Source: Closterium sp. Naga37s-1 (lineage: Eukaryota; Streptophyta; Zygnematophyceae; Desmidiales; Closteriaceae). From it: a stretch of 64,000 nt of DNA. The stretch lies in NCBI GenBank assembly GCA_947471745.1, contig CANJKZ010001150.1:248001-312000 (forward strand). Reading direction: 5' to 3'. Under the pieces are notes generated by a model. It made no database searches, was not told the origin of the DNA, and saw nothing but the letters and a program-made list of their open reading frames with translations. Positions 1-12,583 of the stretch are shown in pieces; the stretch's first letter is position 1; every line of letters begins with the position of its first letter. The position numbers and the translations under genes are program-made.

Positions 1-3000
1 CCATTCTCCCGCTTTCCATCACCCCGCCCCATTCTCCCGCTTTCCATCACCCCGCCCCATTCTCCCGCTTTCCATCACCCCGCCCCATTCTCCCTCTTTC
101 CATCACCCCGCCCCATCCCGCTTTCCATCACCCCGACTTATTTTCCATCTTTCCATCACCCCGCCCCATTCTCCCTCTTTCCATCGCCCCGCCCATTCTC
201 CCGCTTTTCATCACCCCGCCTCATTCTCCTGCTTTCCATCACCCCTCCCCATTCTTCCGCTTTCCATCACCCCGCCCCATTCTCCAGCTTTCCATCACCC
301 CGCCCCATTCTCCCGCTTTCCATCACCCCGCCCCATTCTCCCGCTTTCCATCACCCCGCCCCATTCTCCTGCTTTCCATCACCCCGCCCCATTCTCACGC
401 TTTCCATCACCCCGCCCCATTCTCCCTCTTTCCATCACCCCGCCCCATTCTCCCTCTTTCCATCACCGCGCCCCATTCTCCCGCTTTCCATCACCTCGCC
501 CCATTCTCCATCTTTCCATCACACTGCCCCATTCTCCCTCTTTCCATCACCCAGCCCCATTCTCCCGCTTTCCATCACCCAGCCCCATTCTCCCTCTTTC
601 CATCACCCCGCCCCATTCTCCCTCTTTCCATCAAACCGCCCCATTCTCCCTCTTTCCATCACCCCACCCCATTCTCCTGCTTTCCATCACCCCGTCCCAT
701 TCTCCCGCTTTCCATCACCCCGCCCCATTCTCCCGCTTTCCATCACCCCGCCCCATTCTCCCTCTTTCCATCACCCTGCCCCAATCGACCGCTTTCCATC
801 ACCCCGCCCCATTCTCCCTCATTCCATCCCCCAGCCCCACTCTCCCGCTTTCTATCACCCCGCCCCATTCTCCCGCATTCCACCACCCCGCCCCATTCTC
901 CCGCTTTCCATCACCCAGCCCCATTCTCCCTCTTTCCATCACCCCGCCCCATTCTCCCTCTTTCCATCACCCCGCCCAAATCTCCCTCTTTCCATCACCC
1001 CGCCCCATTCTCCCGCTTTCCATCACCCCGCCCCATTCTCCCGCTTTCCACCACCCCGCCCCATTCTCCCGCTTTCCATCACCCCGCCCCATTCTCCCGT
1101 TTTCCATCACCTAGCCCCATTCTCTCTCTTTCCATCACACCGCCCCATTCTCCCTCTTTCCATCACCCAACCCCATTCTCCCGCTTTCCATCACCCAGCC
1201 CCATTCTACCTCTTTCAATCACCCCGCCCCATTCTCCCTCTTTCCATCACCCAGCCCCATTCCCCCGCTTTTCATCACCCAGCCCCATTCTCCCGCTTTC
1301 CATCACCCCACCCCATTCTCCCGCTTTCCTTCACCCCACCCCGTTCTCCCGCTTTCCATCACCCCGCCCCATTCTCCCTTTTTCCATCGCCCCACCCCAT
1401 TCGCCCGCTTTCCATCGCCCCGCCCCGTTCTCCCGCTTTACATCATTCCGCACCGTTCTCCCTCTTTCCATCACCCCGCCCCATTCTCCCGCATTCCATC
1501 ACCCCGCCCCGTTCTCCCGCTTTCCATCACCCCGCCCCGTTCTCCCGCTTTCCATCACCCCGCCCCGTTCTCCCTCTTTCCATCACCCCGCCCCGTTCTC
1601 CCGCTTTCCATCGCCCCGCCCCATTCTCCCGCTTTCCATCGCCCCGCCCCATTCTCCCTCTTTCCATCGCCCCGCCCCATTCTCCCGCTTTCCATCGCCC
1701 CGCCCCATTCTCCCTCTTTCCATCGCCCCGCCCCATTCTCCCTCTTTCCATCGCCCCGCCCCATTCTCCCGCTTTCCATCGCCCCGCCCCATTCTCCCGC
1801 TTTCCATCACCCCGCCGCATTCTCCCGCTTTCCATCACCCCGCCCCATTCTCCCGCTTTCCATCACCCCGCCCCATTCTCCCTCTTTCCATCACCCCGCC
1901 CCATTCTCCCACTTTCCATCACCCCGACTTATTCTCCATCTTTCCATCACCCCGCCCCATTCTCCCTCTTTCCATCGCCCCGCCCATTCTCCCGCTTTCC
2001 ATCACCCCGCCTCATTCTCCTGCTTTCCATCACCCCTCCCCATTCTTCCACTTTCCATCACCCTGCCCCATTCTCCCTCTTTCCATCACCCCGCCCCATT
2101 CTCCCACTTTCCATCACCCCGCCTCATTCACCCTCTTTCCATCGCCCCACCCCATTCTCCCGCTTTCCATCGCCCCGCCCCATTCTCCCGCTTTCCATCG
2201 CCCCGCCCCATTCTCCCGCTTTCCATCACCCCGCCCCATTCTCCCGCTTTCCATCACCCAGCCCCATTCTACCTCTTTCAAACACCTCGCCCCATTCTCC
2301 CTCTTTCCATCACCCAGCCCCATGCCCCCGCTTTCCATCACCCAGCCCCATTCTCCCGCTTTTCATCACCCCACCCCATTCTCCCGCTTTCCATCACCCC
2401 ACCCTGTTCTCCCGCTTTCCATCACCCCGCCCCATTCTCCCTCTTTCCATCGCCCCGCCCCGTTCTCCTGCTTTACATCATTCCGCACCATTCTCCCTCT
2501 TTCCATCACCCCGCCCCATTCTCCCTCTTTCCATCGCCCCGCCCATTCTCCCGCTTTCCATCACCCCGCCTCATTCTCCCGCTTTCCATCACCCCTCCCC
2601 ATTCTTCCGCTTTCCATCACCCCGCCCCATTCTCCCGCTTTCCATCACCTCGCCCCATTCTCCCTCCTTCCATCACCCCGCCCCATTCTCCCGATTTCCA
2701 TCACCCCGCCCCATTCTCCCGCTTTCCATCACCCCGCCCCAATCTCCGTCTTTCCATCACCCCACCCCATTCTCCCGCTTTCCATCACCCCGTCCCATTC
2801 TCCCGCTTTCCATCACCCCGCCCCATTCTCCCGCTTTCCATCACCCCGCCCCATTCTCCCTCTTTCCATCACCCCGCCCCAATCGACCGCTTTCCATCAC
2901 CCCGCCCCATTCTCCCTCTTTCCATCCCCCAGCCCCAGTCTCCCGCTTTCTATCACCCCGCCCCATTCTCCCGCTTTCCACCACCCCGCCCCATTCTCCC

Positions 3001-6000
3001 GCTTTCCATCACCCAGCCCCATTCTCCCTCTTTCCATCACCCTGCCCCATTCTCCCTCTTTCCATCACCCCGCCCAAATCTCCCTCTTTCCATCACCCCG
3101 CCCCATTCTCCCGCTTTCCATCACCCTGCCCCATTCTCCCGCTTTCCATCACCCCGCCCCATTCTCCCGCTTTCCATCACCCCGCCCCATTCTCCCGCTT
3201 TCCATCACCCCGCCACATTCTCCTTCTTTCCATCAACCCGCCCCGATCGACCGCTTTCCATCACCCCGCCCCATTCTCCCTCTTTCCATCACCCCGCCCC
3301 GTTCTCCCTCTTTCCATCACCCCGCCCCATTCTCCCTCTTTCCATCACCCAGCCCCATTCTCTCTCTTTCCATCACACCGCGCCATTCTCCCTCTTTCCA
3401 TCACCCAGCCCCATTCTCCCGCTTTCCATCACCCAGCCCCATTCTACCTCTTTCAATCACCCCGCCCCATTCTCTCTCTTTCCATCACACCGCCCCATTC
3501 TCCCTCTTTCCATCCCCCAGCCCCATTCTCCCTCTTTCCATCACCCAGCCCCATTCTCTCTCTTTCCATCACACCGCCCCATTCTCCCTCTTTCTATCAC
3601 CCAGCCCCATTCTCCCGCTTTCCATCACCCAACCCCATGCCCCCGCTTTCCATCACCCAGCCCCATTCTCCCGCTTTCCATCACCCCACCCCATTCTCCC
3701 GCTTTCCATCACCCCACCCTGTTCTCCCGCTTTCCATCACCCTGCCCCATTCTCCCTCTTTCCATCGCCCCACCCCATTCTCTCGCTTTCCATCGCCCCG
3801 CCCCGTTCTCCCGCTTTACATCATTCGGCATCATTCTCCCTCTTTCCATCACCCCGCCCCATTCTCCCTCTTTCCATCGCCCCGCCCATTCTCCCGCTTT
3901 CCATCACCCCGCCTCATTCTCCCGCTTTCCATCACCCCTCCCCATTCTTCCGCTTTCCATCACCCGGCCCCATTCTCCCGCTTTCCATCACCTCGCCCCA
4001 TTCTCCCTCCTTCCATCACCCCGCCCCATTCTCCCGATTTCCATCACCCCGTCCCATTCTCCCGCTTTCCATGACCCCGCCCCATTCTCCCTCTTTCCAT
4101 CACCCCGCCCCAATCGACCGCTTTCCATCACCCCGCCCCATTCTCCCTCTTTCCATCCCCCAGCCCCAGTCTCCCGCTTTCTATCACCCCGCCCTATTCT
4201 CCCGCTTTCCACCACCCCGCCCCATTCTCCGCTTTCCATCACCCAGCCCCATTCTCCCTCTTTCCATCACCCCGCCCCATTCTCCCTCTTTCCATCAGCC
4301 CGCCCAGATCTCCCTCTTTCCATCACCCCGCCCCATTCTCCCGCTTTCCATCACCCCGCCCCATTCTCCCGCTTTCCATCACCCCGCCCCATTCTCCCGC
4401 TTTCCATCACCCCGCCCCACTCTCCCGCTTTCCATCACCCCGCCCCATTCTCCCGCTTTCCATCACCCCCGCCACATTCTCCTTCTTTCCATCACCCCGC
4501 CCCGATCGACCGCTTTCCATCACCCCGCCCCATTCTCGCTCTTTCCATCACCCCGCCCCGTTCTCCCTCTTTCCATCACCCCGCCCCATTCTCCCTCTTT
4601 CCATCACCCAGCCCCATTCTCTCTCTTTCCATCACACCGCCCCATTCTCCCTCTTTCCATCATCCAGCCCCATTCTCCCGCTTTCCATCACCCAGCCCCA
4701 TTCTACCTCTTTCAATCACCCCGCCCCATTCTCTCTCTTTCCATCACACCGCCCCATTCTCCCTCTTTCCATCACCCAGCCCCATTCTCCCTCTTTCCAT
4801 CACCCAGCTCCATTCTCTCTCTTTCCATCACACCGCCCCATTCTCCCTCTTTCCATCACCCAGCCCCATTCTCCCGCTTTCCATCACCCAACCCCATGCC
4901 CCCGCTTTCCATCACCCAGCCCCATTCTCCCGCTTTCCATCACCCCACCCCATTCTCCCGCTTTCCATCACCCCACCCTGTTCTCCCGCTTTCCATCACC
5001 CCGCCCCATTCTCCCTCTTTCCATCGCCCCACCCCATTCTCTCGCTTTCCATCGCCCCGCCCCGTTCTCCCGCTTTACATCATTCCGCACCATTCTCCCT
5101 CTTTCCATCACCCCGCCCCATTCTCCCTCTTTCCATCGCCCCGCCCATTCTCCCGCTTTCCATCACCCCGCCTCATTCTCCCGCTTTCCATCACCCCTCC
5201 CCATTCTTCCGCTTTCCATCACCCCGCCCCATTCTCCCGCTTTCCATCACCTCGCCCCATTCTCCCTCCTTCCATCACCCCGCCCCATTCTCCCGATTTC
5301 CATCACCCCGCCCCATTCTCCCGCTTTCCATCACCCCGCCCCAATCTCCCTCTTTCCATCACCCCACCCCATTCTCCCGCTTTCCATCACCCCGTCAAAT
5401 TCTCCCGCTTTCCATCACCCCGCCCCATTCTCCCGCTTTCCATCACCCCCCCCCATTCTCCCTCTTTCCATCACCCCGCCCCAATCGACCGCTTTCCATC
5501 ACCCCGCCCCATTCTCCCTCTTTCCATCCCCCAGCCCTAGTCTCCCGCTTTCTATCACCCCGCCCCATTCTCCCGCTTTCCACCACCCCGCCCCATTCTC
5601 CAGCTTTCCATCACCCAGCCCCATTCTCCCTCTTTCCATCACCCCGCCCCATTCTCCCTCTTTCCATCACCCCGCCCAAATCTCCCTCTTTCCATCACCC
5701 CGCCCCATTCTCCCGCTTTCCATCACCCCGCCCCATTCTCCCGCTTTCCATCACCGCGCCCCATTCTCCCGCTTCCATTACCCCGCCCCATTCTCCCGCT
5801 TTCGATCACCCCGCCCCATTCTCCCGCTTTCCATCACCCCGCCCCATTCTCCCGCTTTCCATCACCCCGCCCCATTCTCCCGCTTTCCATCACCCCGCCC
5901 CATTCTCCCGCTTTCCATCACCCCGCCCCATTCTCCCGCTTTCCATCACCCCGCCCCATTCTCCCGCTTTCCATCACCCCGCCCCATTCTCCCGCTTTCC

Positions 6001-7510
6001 ATCACCCCGCCCCATTCTCCCGCTTTCCATCACCCCGCCCCATTCTCCCGCTTTCCATCACCCCGCCCCATTCTCCCGCTTCCATTACCCCGCCCCATTC
6101 TCCCGCTTCCATGACCCCGCCCCATTCTCCCGCTTCCGATCACCCCGCCCCATTCTCCCGCTTTCCATCACCCTGCCCCATTCTCCCGCTTTCCATCACC
6201 CCGCCCCATTCTCCCGCTTTCCATCACCCCGCCCCATTCTCCCGCTTTCCATCACCCCGCCCGATTCTCCCGCTTTCCATCACCCCGCCCCATTCTCCCG
6301 CTTTCCATCACCCCGCCCCATTCTCCCGCTTTCCATCACCCCGCTCCATTCTCCCGCTTTCCATCACCCCGCCCCATTCTCCCTCTTTCCATCACCCCGC
6401 CCCATTCTCCCTCCTTCCATCACCCCGCCCCATTCTCCCTCCTTCCATCACCCCGCCCCATTCTCCCGCTTTCCATCACCCCGCCCCATTCTCCCGATTT
6501 CCATCACCCCGCCCCATTCCCTCTCTTTCCATCACCCCGCCCTTTTCTCCCTCTTTCCATCACCCCGCCCCATTCTCCCACTTTCCATCACCCCGCCCCA
6601 TTCTCCCTCTTGCCATCACCCCGCCCTATTCCCCCTCTTGCCATCACCCCGCCCCATTCTCCCCCTCTCCATCACCCCGCCCCATTCTCCCGCTTTCCAT
6701 CACCCCGCCCCATTCTCCTGCTCTCCATCACCCCGGCCCATTCTCCAGCTTTCCAGCACCCCGCCCCTTTCCCCCGCTTTCCATCACCCCGCCCCATTCT
6801 CCCGCTCTCTATCACCCCGCCCCATTCTCCCGTTTTCCATCACCCGCCCCATTCTCCCTCTTTCCATCACCCCGCCCCATTCCCCCTCTTTCCATCACCC
6901 GCCCCATTCTCCCTCTTTCCATCACCCCGCCCCATTCTCCCTCTTTCCATCACCCCGCCCCATTCTCCCGCTTTCCATCACCCTGCCCCATTCTCCCGCT
7001 CTCCATCACCCCGCCCCATTCTCCCGTTTTCCATCACCCCGCCCCATTCTCCCGCTTTCCAGCACCCCGCCCCATTCTCCCGCTTTCCCTCACCCCGCCC
7101 CATTCTCCCGCTCTCCATCACCCCGCCCCATTCTCCCGCTTTCCATCACCCGCCCCATTCTACCTCTTTCCATCACCCCGCCCCATTCTCCCTCTTTCCA
7201 TCACCCCGCCCCATTCTCCCGCTTTCCATCACCCGCCCCATTCTTTTGCTTTCCATCACCCCACCCCATTCTCCCGCTTTCCAGCACCCCGCCCCATTCT
7301 CCCGCTTTCCATCATCCCGCCCCATTCTCCCGCTTTCCATCACCCCGCCCCATTCTCTCTCTTGCCATCACCCCGCCCCATTCTCCCTCTTGCCATCACC
7401 CCGCACCATTCTCCCTCTCTCCATCACCACGCCCCATTCTCCCGCTCTCCATCACTCCACCTCATTCTCCCGCTCTCCATCACCCCGCCCCATTCTCCCG
7501 CTATCCATCA
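1..7510. repeat. 28-bp satellite array, about 265 copies
   Basis: The stretch is made of a 28-bp unit, C-rich on this strand, containing CCATTCTCCC then GCTTTCCATC. Copies differ by point changes (CCGC/CCTC, CACCCCG/CACCCAG/CGCCCCG) and a few are shorter. Variant monomers recur at long intervals: the ATCGACC variant lies near 783, 2881, 3245, 4113, 4504 and 5483, and an ATGCCCCCGC variant near 2331, 3636 and 4896. This indicates a higher-order repeat of about 1.26-1.3 kb between about 2300 and 5600. The segment 5800-6060 is almost homogeneous. Because 28 is not a multiple of 3 and the unit lacks stops, all frames stay open by chance, so no gene is called. The array continues off the left edge. 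Confidence 0.97.
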
Positions 7511-7527
7511 GGGTTTAGGGTTTAGGG
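7511..7527 (+). repeat. Interstitial plant-type telomere motif
   Basis: GGGTTTAGGGTTTAGGG sits exactly at the junction between the 28-bp satellite and the 181-bp repeat. It is just over two copies of the Arabidopsis-type TTTAGGG unit. The G-rich strand reads rightward, toward the genes, so this is not a chromosome end whose terminus lies to the left. Confidence 0.85.
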
Positions 7528-9098
7528 CGTGGGAGGGTTGCGAGCATCATCGATCATCGGCGCTCGCGAATGAAGAGCGCCCGCTGCAGTTCCTGCACAT
7601 GTGCGGATCCTTCCGCGTTTTGGGGGTGGAAGCGCTCGTTTCGAGCGTTTCTCTTCCGCCGGGTCACGTGGCTGCACTTGTCTGGGCCCATTACCAAGCT
7701 TGCAAGGGCGTGGGAGGGTTGCGATCATCATCGGTCATCGGTGCTGCCTAAAGAAGAGCGCCCGCTGCACTTCCTGCACATGTGCGGATCCTTCCGCGTT
7801 TTTGGGGTGGAAGCGCTCGTTCTGAGTGTTTTTCTTCCGCCGGGTCACGTGGCTGCGCTTGTCTTGGCCTATTACCAGGACAGCAAGGGCGTGGTTGCGA
7901 GCATCATCGGTCATCGGCGCTCGCGAATGAAGAGCGCCCGCTGCACTTCCTGCACATGTGCGGATCCTTTCGCATTTTGGGGGTGGAAGCGCTCGTTCCG
8001 AGCATTTTTCTTCCGCCGGGTCACGTGGCTGCGCTTGTCTGGTCCTATTACCAAGCCAGCAAGGTCGTGGGAGGGTTGCGAGCATCATCGGTCATTGGCG
8101 CTCGCGAATGAAGAGCGACCGCTGCACTTCATGCACATGTGCGGATCCTTTCGCGTTTTGGGGCTGGAAGCGCTCGTTCCGAGCGTTTTTCTTCCGCCGG
8201 GTCACGTGGCTGCGCTTGCCTGGTCCTTTTACCAAGCCAGCAAGGTCGTGGGAGGGTTGCGAGCATCATCGGTCATCGGCGCTCGCGAATGAAGAGCGCC
8301 CACTGCACTTTATGCACATGTGTGTATCCTTCCGCATTTTGGGGCTGGGCGCTCGTTCCGAGCGTTTTTCTTCCGCCGGGTCACGTGGCTGCACTTGTCT
8401 GGGCCTATTGCCAAGCCAGCAAGGGCGTGGGAGGGTTGCGAGCGTCATCGGTCATCGGCGCTCGCGAATGAAGAGCTCGCGCTGCACTTCCTGCACATGT
8501 GCAGATCCTTCGGCGTTTTAGGGGTGGAAGCGTTCGTTCCGAGTGTTTTTCTTCCACCGGGTCACATGGTTGCGTTTGGCTGGGCCTATTATCAAGCCAG
8601 CAAGGGCGTGGGAGGGTTGCGAGCATCATCGGTCATCGACGCTCGCGAGTGAAGAACGCCTGCTGTACTTCCTGCACATGTGCAGATCCTTCCGCATTTG
8701 GGGGCTGGAAGCGCTCGTTCCGAGCGTTTTTCTTCCGCTAGGTCACGTGGCTGCGCTTGTCTGGGCCTTTTACCAAGCCAGCAAGGGCGTGGGAGGGTTG
8801 AGAGCATCATGGGTCATCGGCGTTCGCAAATGAAGAGCGACTGCTGCACTTCGTGCACATGTGCGGGTCCTTCCGCATTTTGTGGCTGGAAACGTTCGTT
8901 CTTAGCGTTTTTCTTCCGCCGGGTCACGTGGTTGCGCTTGTCTGGGCCTATTACTAAGCCAGCAAGGGGGCGCGAGAGTTGCGAGCATCATCGGTCATCG
9001 GCGCTCGCGAATAAAGATCGACTGCTGCACTTCCTGCACATGTGCTGATCCTTCCGGGTTTTGGGGGTGGAAGCGCTCGTTCCGAGCGTTTTTCTGCA
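7528..9098. repeat. 181-bp tandem repeat, about 9 copies
   Basis: Unit starts are near 7528, 7709, 7890, 8066, 8247, 8426, 8607, 8788 and 8970, giving a period of 176-182 bp. Each unit carries a CACATGTG-like palindrome (imperfect in a few copies) and, about 75 bp later, a CACGTG G-box core that is intact in most copies. Copies differ by scattered substitutions, so the array is moderately old. Short open frames on both strands (60-240 codons) are shifted between copies and show no domain. The unit length is typical of plant centromeric or subtelomeric satellites. No gene is supported. Confidence 0.93.
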
Positions 9099-9570
9099 CA
9101 AGTGCGTCTTCCCCACCCCTTTGATTGGTCCCCTTTGTCTTTGCACTCTCACGTACGCGCTCTTCCGCTGTTGTTATTCTGCTCTCTTCCGATGAGCGAA
9201 ATCTTGCGATCATTTGTTACTGTTACCATCCTTTTTCGCTGTTTAACAATCCGTTCATGCCTTCACTATTGTATGCAATTGCTTTAATTGTGCAATCTTT
9301 GCTCAATCTCACTCATAAAAACTATAAGAAGAATCTTGAGTACAGCAGAAGCATTGAAACTGCTACTGATTTATAAAGGAGGTTCCAGCAGCGAGCAGCC
9401 ACGTGGAGTTTTGCTTTTTGTCAAATAGGCAGTTGATGATATCCTTCCTTCATCGTCACCCTCCCTCTCGCCCTCCAATACCTTCAACTCGAGGATTTTC
9501 GTCCACAGCAGGATAGTAGTTCGTCGCGTCGCCCGTCACTTTCCACCCAACACGCGTCACGGGAGTAAGG
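9099..9570 (+). other. Upstream flank of cpSRP54
   Basis: Single-copy, less GC-rich sequence between the satellite block and the cpSRP54 start codon. It should hold the promoter and 5' leader of the gene. I see CT-rich stretches near 9445-9480 but no clear TATA box, RNA gene or other open frame. Confidence 0.5.
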
Positions 9571-12551
9571 ATGACGAGCCTCCGTGCCGCCCCTCATCCC
9601 ACCATGGCCGCGGCGCTTCCCTCGCAGCAGCTCGCATCGTCGCTCACATCACATGCACACCTCGCATCCGTCGCAGCAACCTCACGTGCGACTCTAAGAG
9701 CAGTCGCCCAACCGCCTCTGCGATCGTCGCTGTTCGCCACCAGCACGTCCACCGCGTTCGCGGAGTCGTCGGGCCTCCTGGGCTGCACAGTGGGGAGCAT
9801 CGCGCGGCGCGCGGCACGGCGTGCAGGGCCGTCGGGGCGGGTGGTGGTGCGCGCGGCGGTGTTCGACCAGCTGAGCTCGAGCCTGGAGCAGGCGTGGACC
9901 AAGCTGCGCGCGCAAGGTGCGCCATCGGAACGCGTGTCCGGAGCACGCTGACCTGCTTCTCCTATTCCCAGTGACACGTTCATGCACGTGTTTTAATCAA
10001 TTCGCCGTGCGTTCCCTCCTTTCCTGCGCGCTAGCCGCTGGTCCAGCCGCCCCCCCTTCCCCCCTCCTCCTCCTCCCTTCTCCCGCCACGATCGCAGACA
10101 AGCTGACGCGCGACAACATCAAGGAGCCGATGCGAGACATTCGGCGCGCGCTGCTCGAGGCCGATGTGAGTTGCGCTGCTGGAGGCCGATGTGAGTTGCG
10201 CTGCTCGAGGCCGATGTGAGTTGCGCTGATAGATTGATATGCGCACGCCATGGCGCCACACATTGCGCGCACGCCAGGGCGCCACCGCAGAACCGACGCG
10301 CATCCCCATGCACTCTTCCCCCCCATAGTCTCCCTTTCGCAATTCCCCCGTGAACCGCACGCCGTTCCTGGTGCTGCAGGTGAGTCTGCCGGTGGTGCGG
10401 CGGTTTGTGCGCGAGGTGACGGAGAGGGCGGTGGGCGTGGACGTGATCCGCGGCGTGCGGCCGGACCAGCAGCTCGTCAAGGTGGTGAACGACCAGCTCG
10501 TCGCGCTCATGGGCGGCAACGTGGCGGAGATCGCGTACGCGCCCGAGGGCAAGGGCCCCACCGTGGTGCTCATGGCGGGGCTGCAGGGCGTCGGCAAGAC
10601 CACCGCGTGCGGCAAGCTCGCTCTCTTCCTCAAGAAGAAGGTGCGCGAAGGGGGAAGGGGAGGATGGGGGAGGCCGCGCGCAGGGGCATGGAGAAGCGAC
10701 GCAAAGGGAGTGAGACGGGGCTTGTATGTGCCGCTGCAGCGAAATGAAAGGTGCAGTTGGCCTGCCTCATGTGCTCGTATGCTCGTGTGCTGATGTGCTC
10801 ATGTGCTCGTGTGCTCCCAGTGTGCACCCGTGCGTGCATGCGCTCATGCGCGCTTGTGCCTCGCTGCATGGACTTACTCCACCATGTCCCGCCCCACTAC
10901 CCCTCTCCCCCCCTTCCCCGCCGCGCCCCCTGGCGGTGGGGAGCGCGCAGGGCAAGGCGAGCATGCTGGTGGCCACGGACGTGTACCGCCCCGCCGCCAT
11001 CGAGCAGCTGCAGACGCTGGGCGCGCAGGTGAGCAGCTGCAGACGCTGGGCGCGCAGGTGAGCAGCTGCAGACGCTGGGCGCGCAGGTGAGCAGCTGCAG
11101 ACGCTGGGCGCGCAGGTGAGCAGCTGCAGACGCTGGGTGGGTGGGTGGGGTGGTGAAGGGCAATCGCTGGCCCCTTGACCAAATTGCCCTTCTCCCCGCT
11201 GCACCTCGCGCTGCCCTTCTCCCCGCTGCACCTCGTGCTGCCCTTCTCCCCGCTGCACCTCGTGCTGCCCTTCTCCCCGCTGCACCTCGTGCTGCCCTTC
11301 TCCCCGCTGCACCTCGTGCTGCCCTTCTCCCCGCTGCACCTCGTGCTGCCCTTCTCCCTCGCAACTCAACGCTCCCACATGCCACCTGCGTGCATGCGTG
11401 TGGGGGGGGCGCGGTGGCAGGTGGGCGTGCCGGTGTACGCGGAGGGCACGGACGCGCGGCCAGTGGACATCGCACGGCAGGGCATGGCGGCCGCCAAGAA
11501 GGCGGGCGTGGATGTCGTCATTGTCGACACAGCTGGTCGCCTGCAGGTGAGCGTTCCTCCCTGCATCGTGCCTCCCTGCATCGTGCCTCACTGCATCGTG
11601 CCTCCCTGCATCGTGCCTCCCTGCATCGTGCCTCACTGCATACCGCACTGTGTGGCTGCCGCCGCCGCTGCTGCTGCTGCTGATTCTGCTGCTGTGTGGA
11701 TGGTGTGGTGTGCGTGGTCCTGGTGTTTTGTGCTGTGCTGTGCGGTGGTGGAGATAGACCGCAGCATGATGGAGGAGCTGAGGGGCATCAAGGCAGCGGT
11801 GAACCCCACGGAGGTGCTGCTCGTTGTCGATGCCATGACGGGCCAGGAGGCTGCCAGTGAGTAGGGAGGCTGCCAGTGAGTCACCAGGCTGCTAGTGAGT
11901 CACAAGGCTGCTAGTGAGTCAGGATGCTGCGTCAAGCGTCGAGCGTGAAATTGGATGGTGTTGACGAGTGACGCAACCCTGAACCAGCGTCAAATGCATC
12001 ACAGCTGTCCCTGCTGCCTTCCATGCCTCACCCCTGCCTGCCCCTCTCCCCTGTCGCTGCGCCGTGCTGCATGCCCCCCCGTGGCGCTGCAGGTCTGGTG
12101 GCGGCGTTCAACGCGGAGGTGAGCATCACAGGCGCCATCCTCACCAAGGTGGACGGCGACTCACGTGGCGGCGCTGCTCTCAGCGTCAAGGAGGTCAGTC
12201 TCACTCTCACTCACCCACCCACCCGGGCTGCACCCCACTGACTTGAGCGAGAGGCTGTGCGCGGTGGAGGTAGCGGGTCGAGCACGGATGCGGGTCACCT
12301 CATTGTGACTACCTGCCACCTGATTTACTCTCCTGCACCACCTCTCTCCTTCCCATGTGCTTCTTGATGTCTTGGGCCTCCCACTCACTCCCGCGCCAAT
12401 CACACCCTCCCCACCCCCCACCTGCCTGCTCTCCGTGTGTGTGCGTGCGTGGCGTGCGCGTGGGCAGGTGTCGGGGCGGCCGATCAAGTTTGTGGGGGAG
12501 GGCGAGACGATGAGCGCACTGGAGCCGTTCTACCCGGACCGCATGGCCAGC

Positions 12552-12583
<32 letters not shown>

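Noticed and set aside
2322-5540. Plus-strand frame of 1072 codons, rich in Ser/Pro/His
   Set aside because: It is the translation of the 28-bp satellite in which all frames are open; period 28 aa over 84 bp, no non-repetitive part.
7528-9098. Possible CRISPR array or coding repeats in the 181-bp array
   Set aside because: Units are contiguous without spacers, the genome is eukaryotic, and frames shift between copies.
9375-9400. AAAGGAGGT resembling a Shine-Dalgarno sequence
   Set aside because: Chance match 190 bp before the ATG in a nuclear, intron-containing gene.
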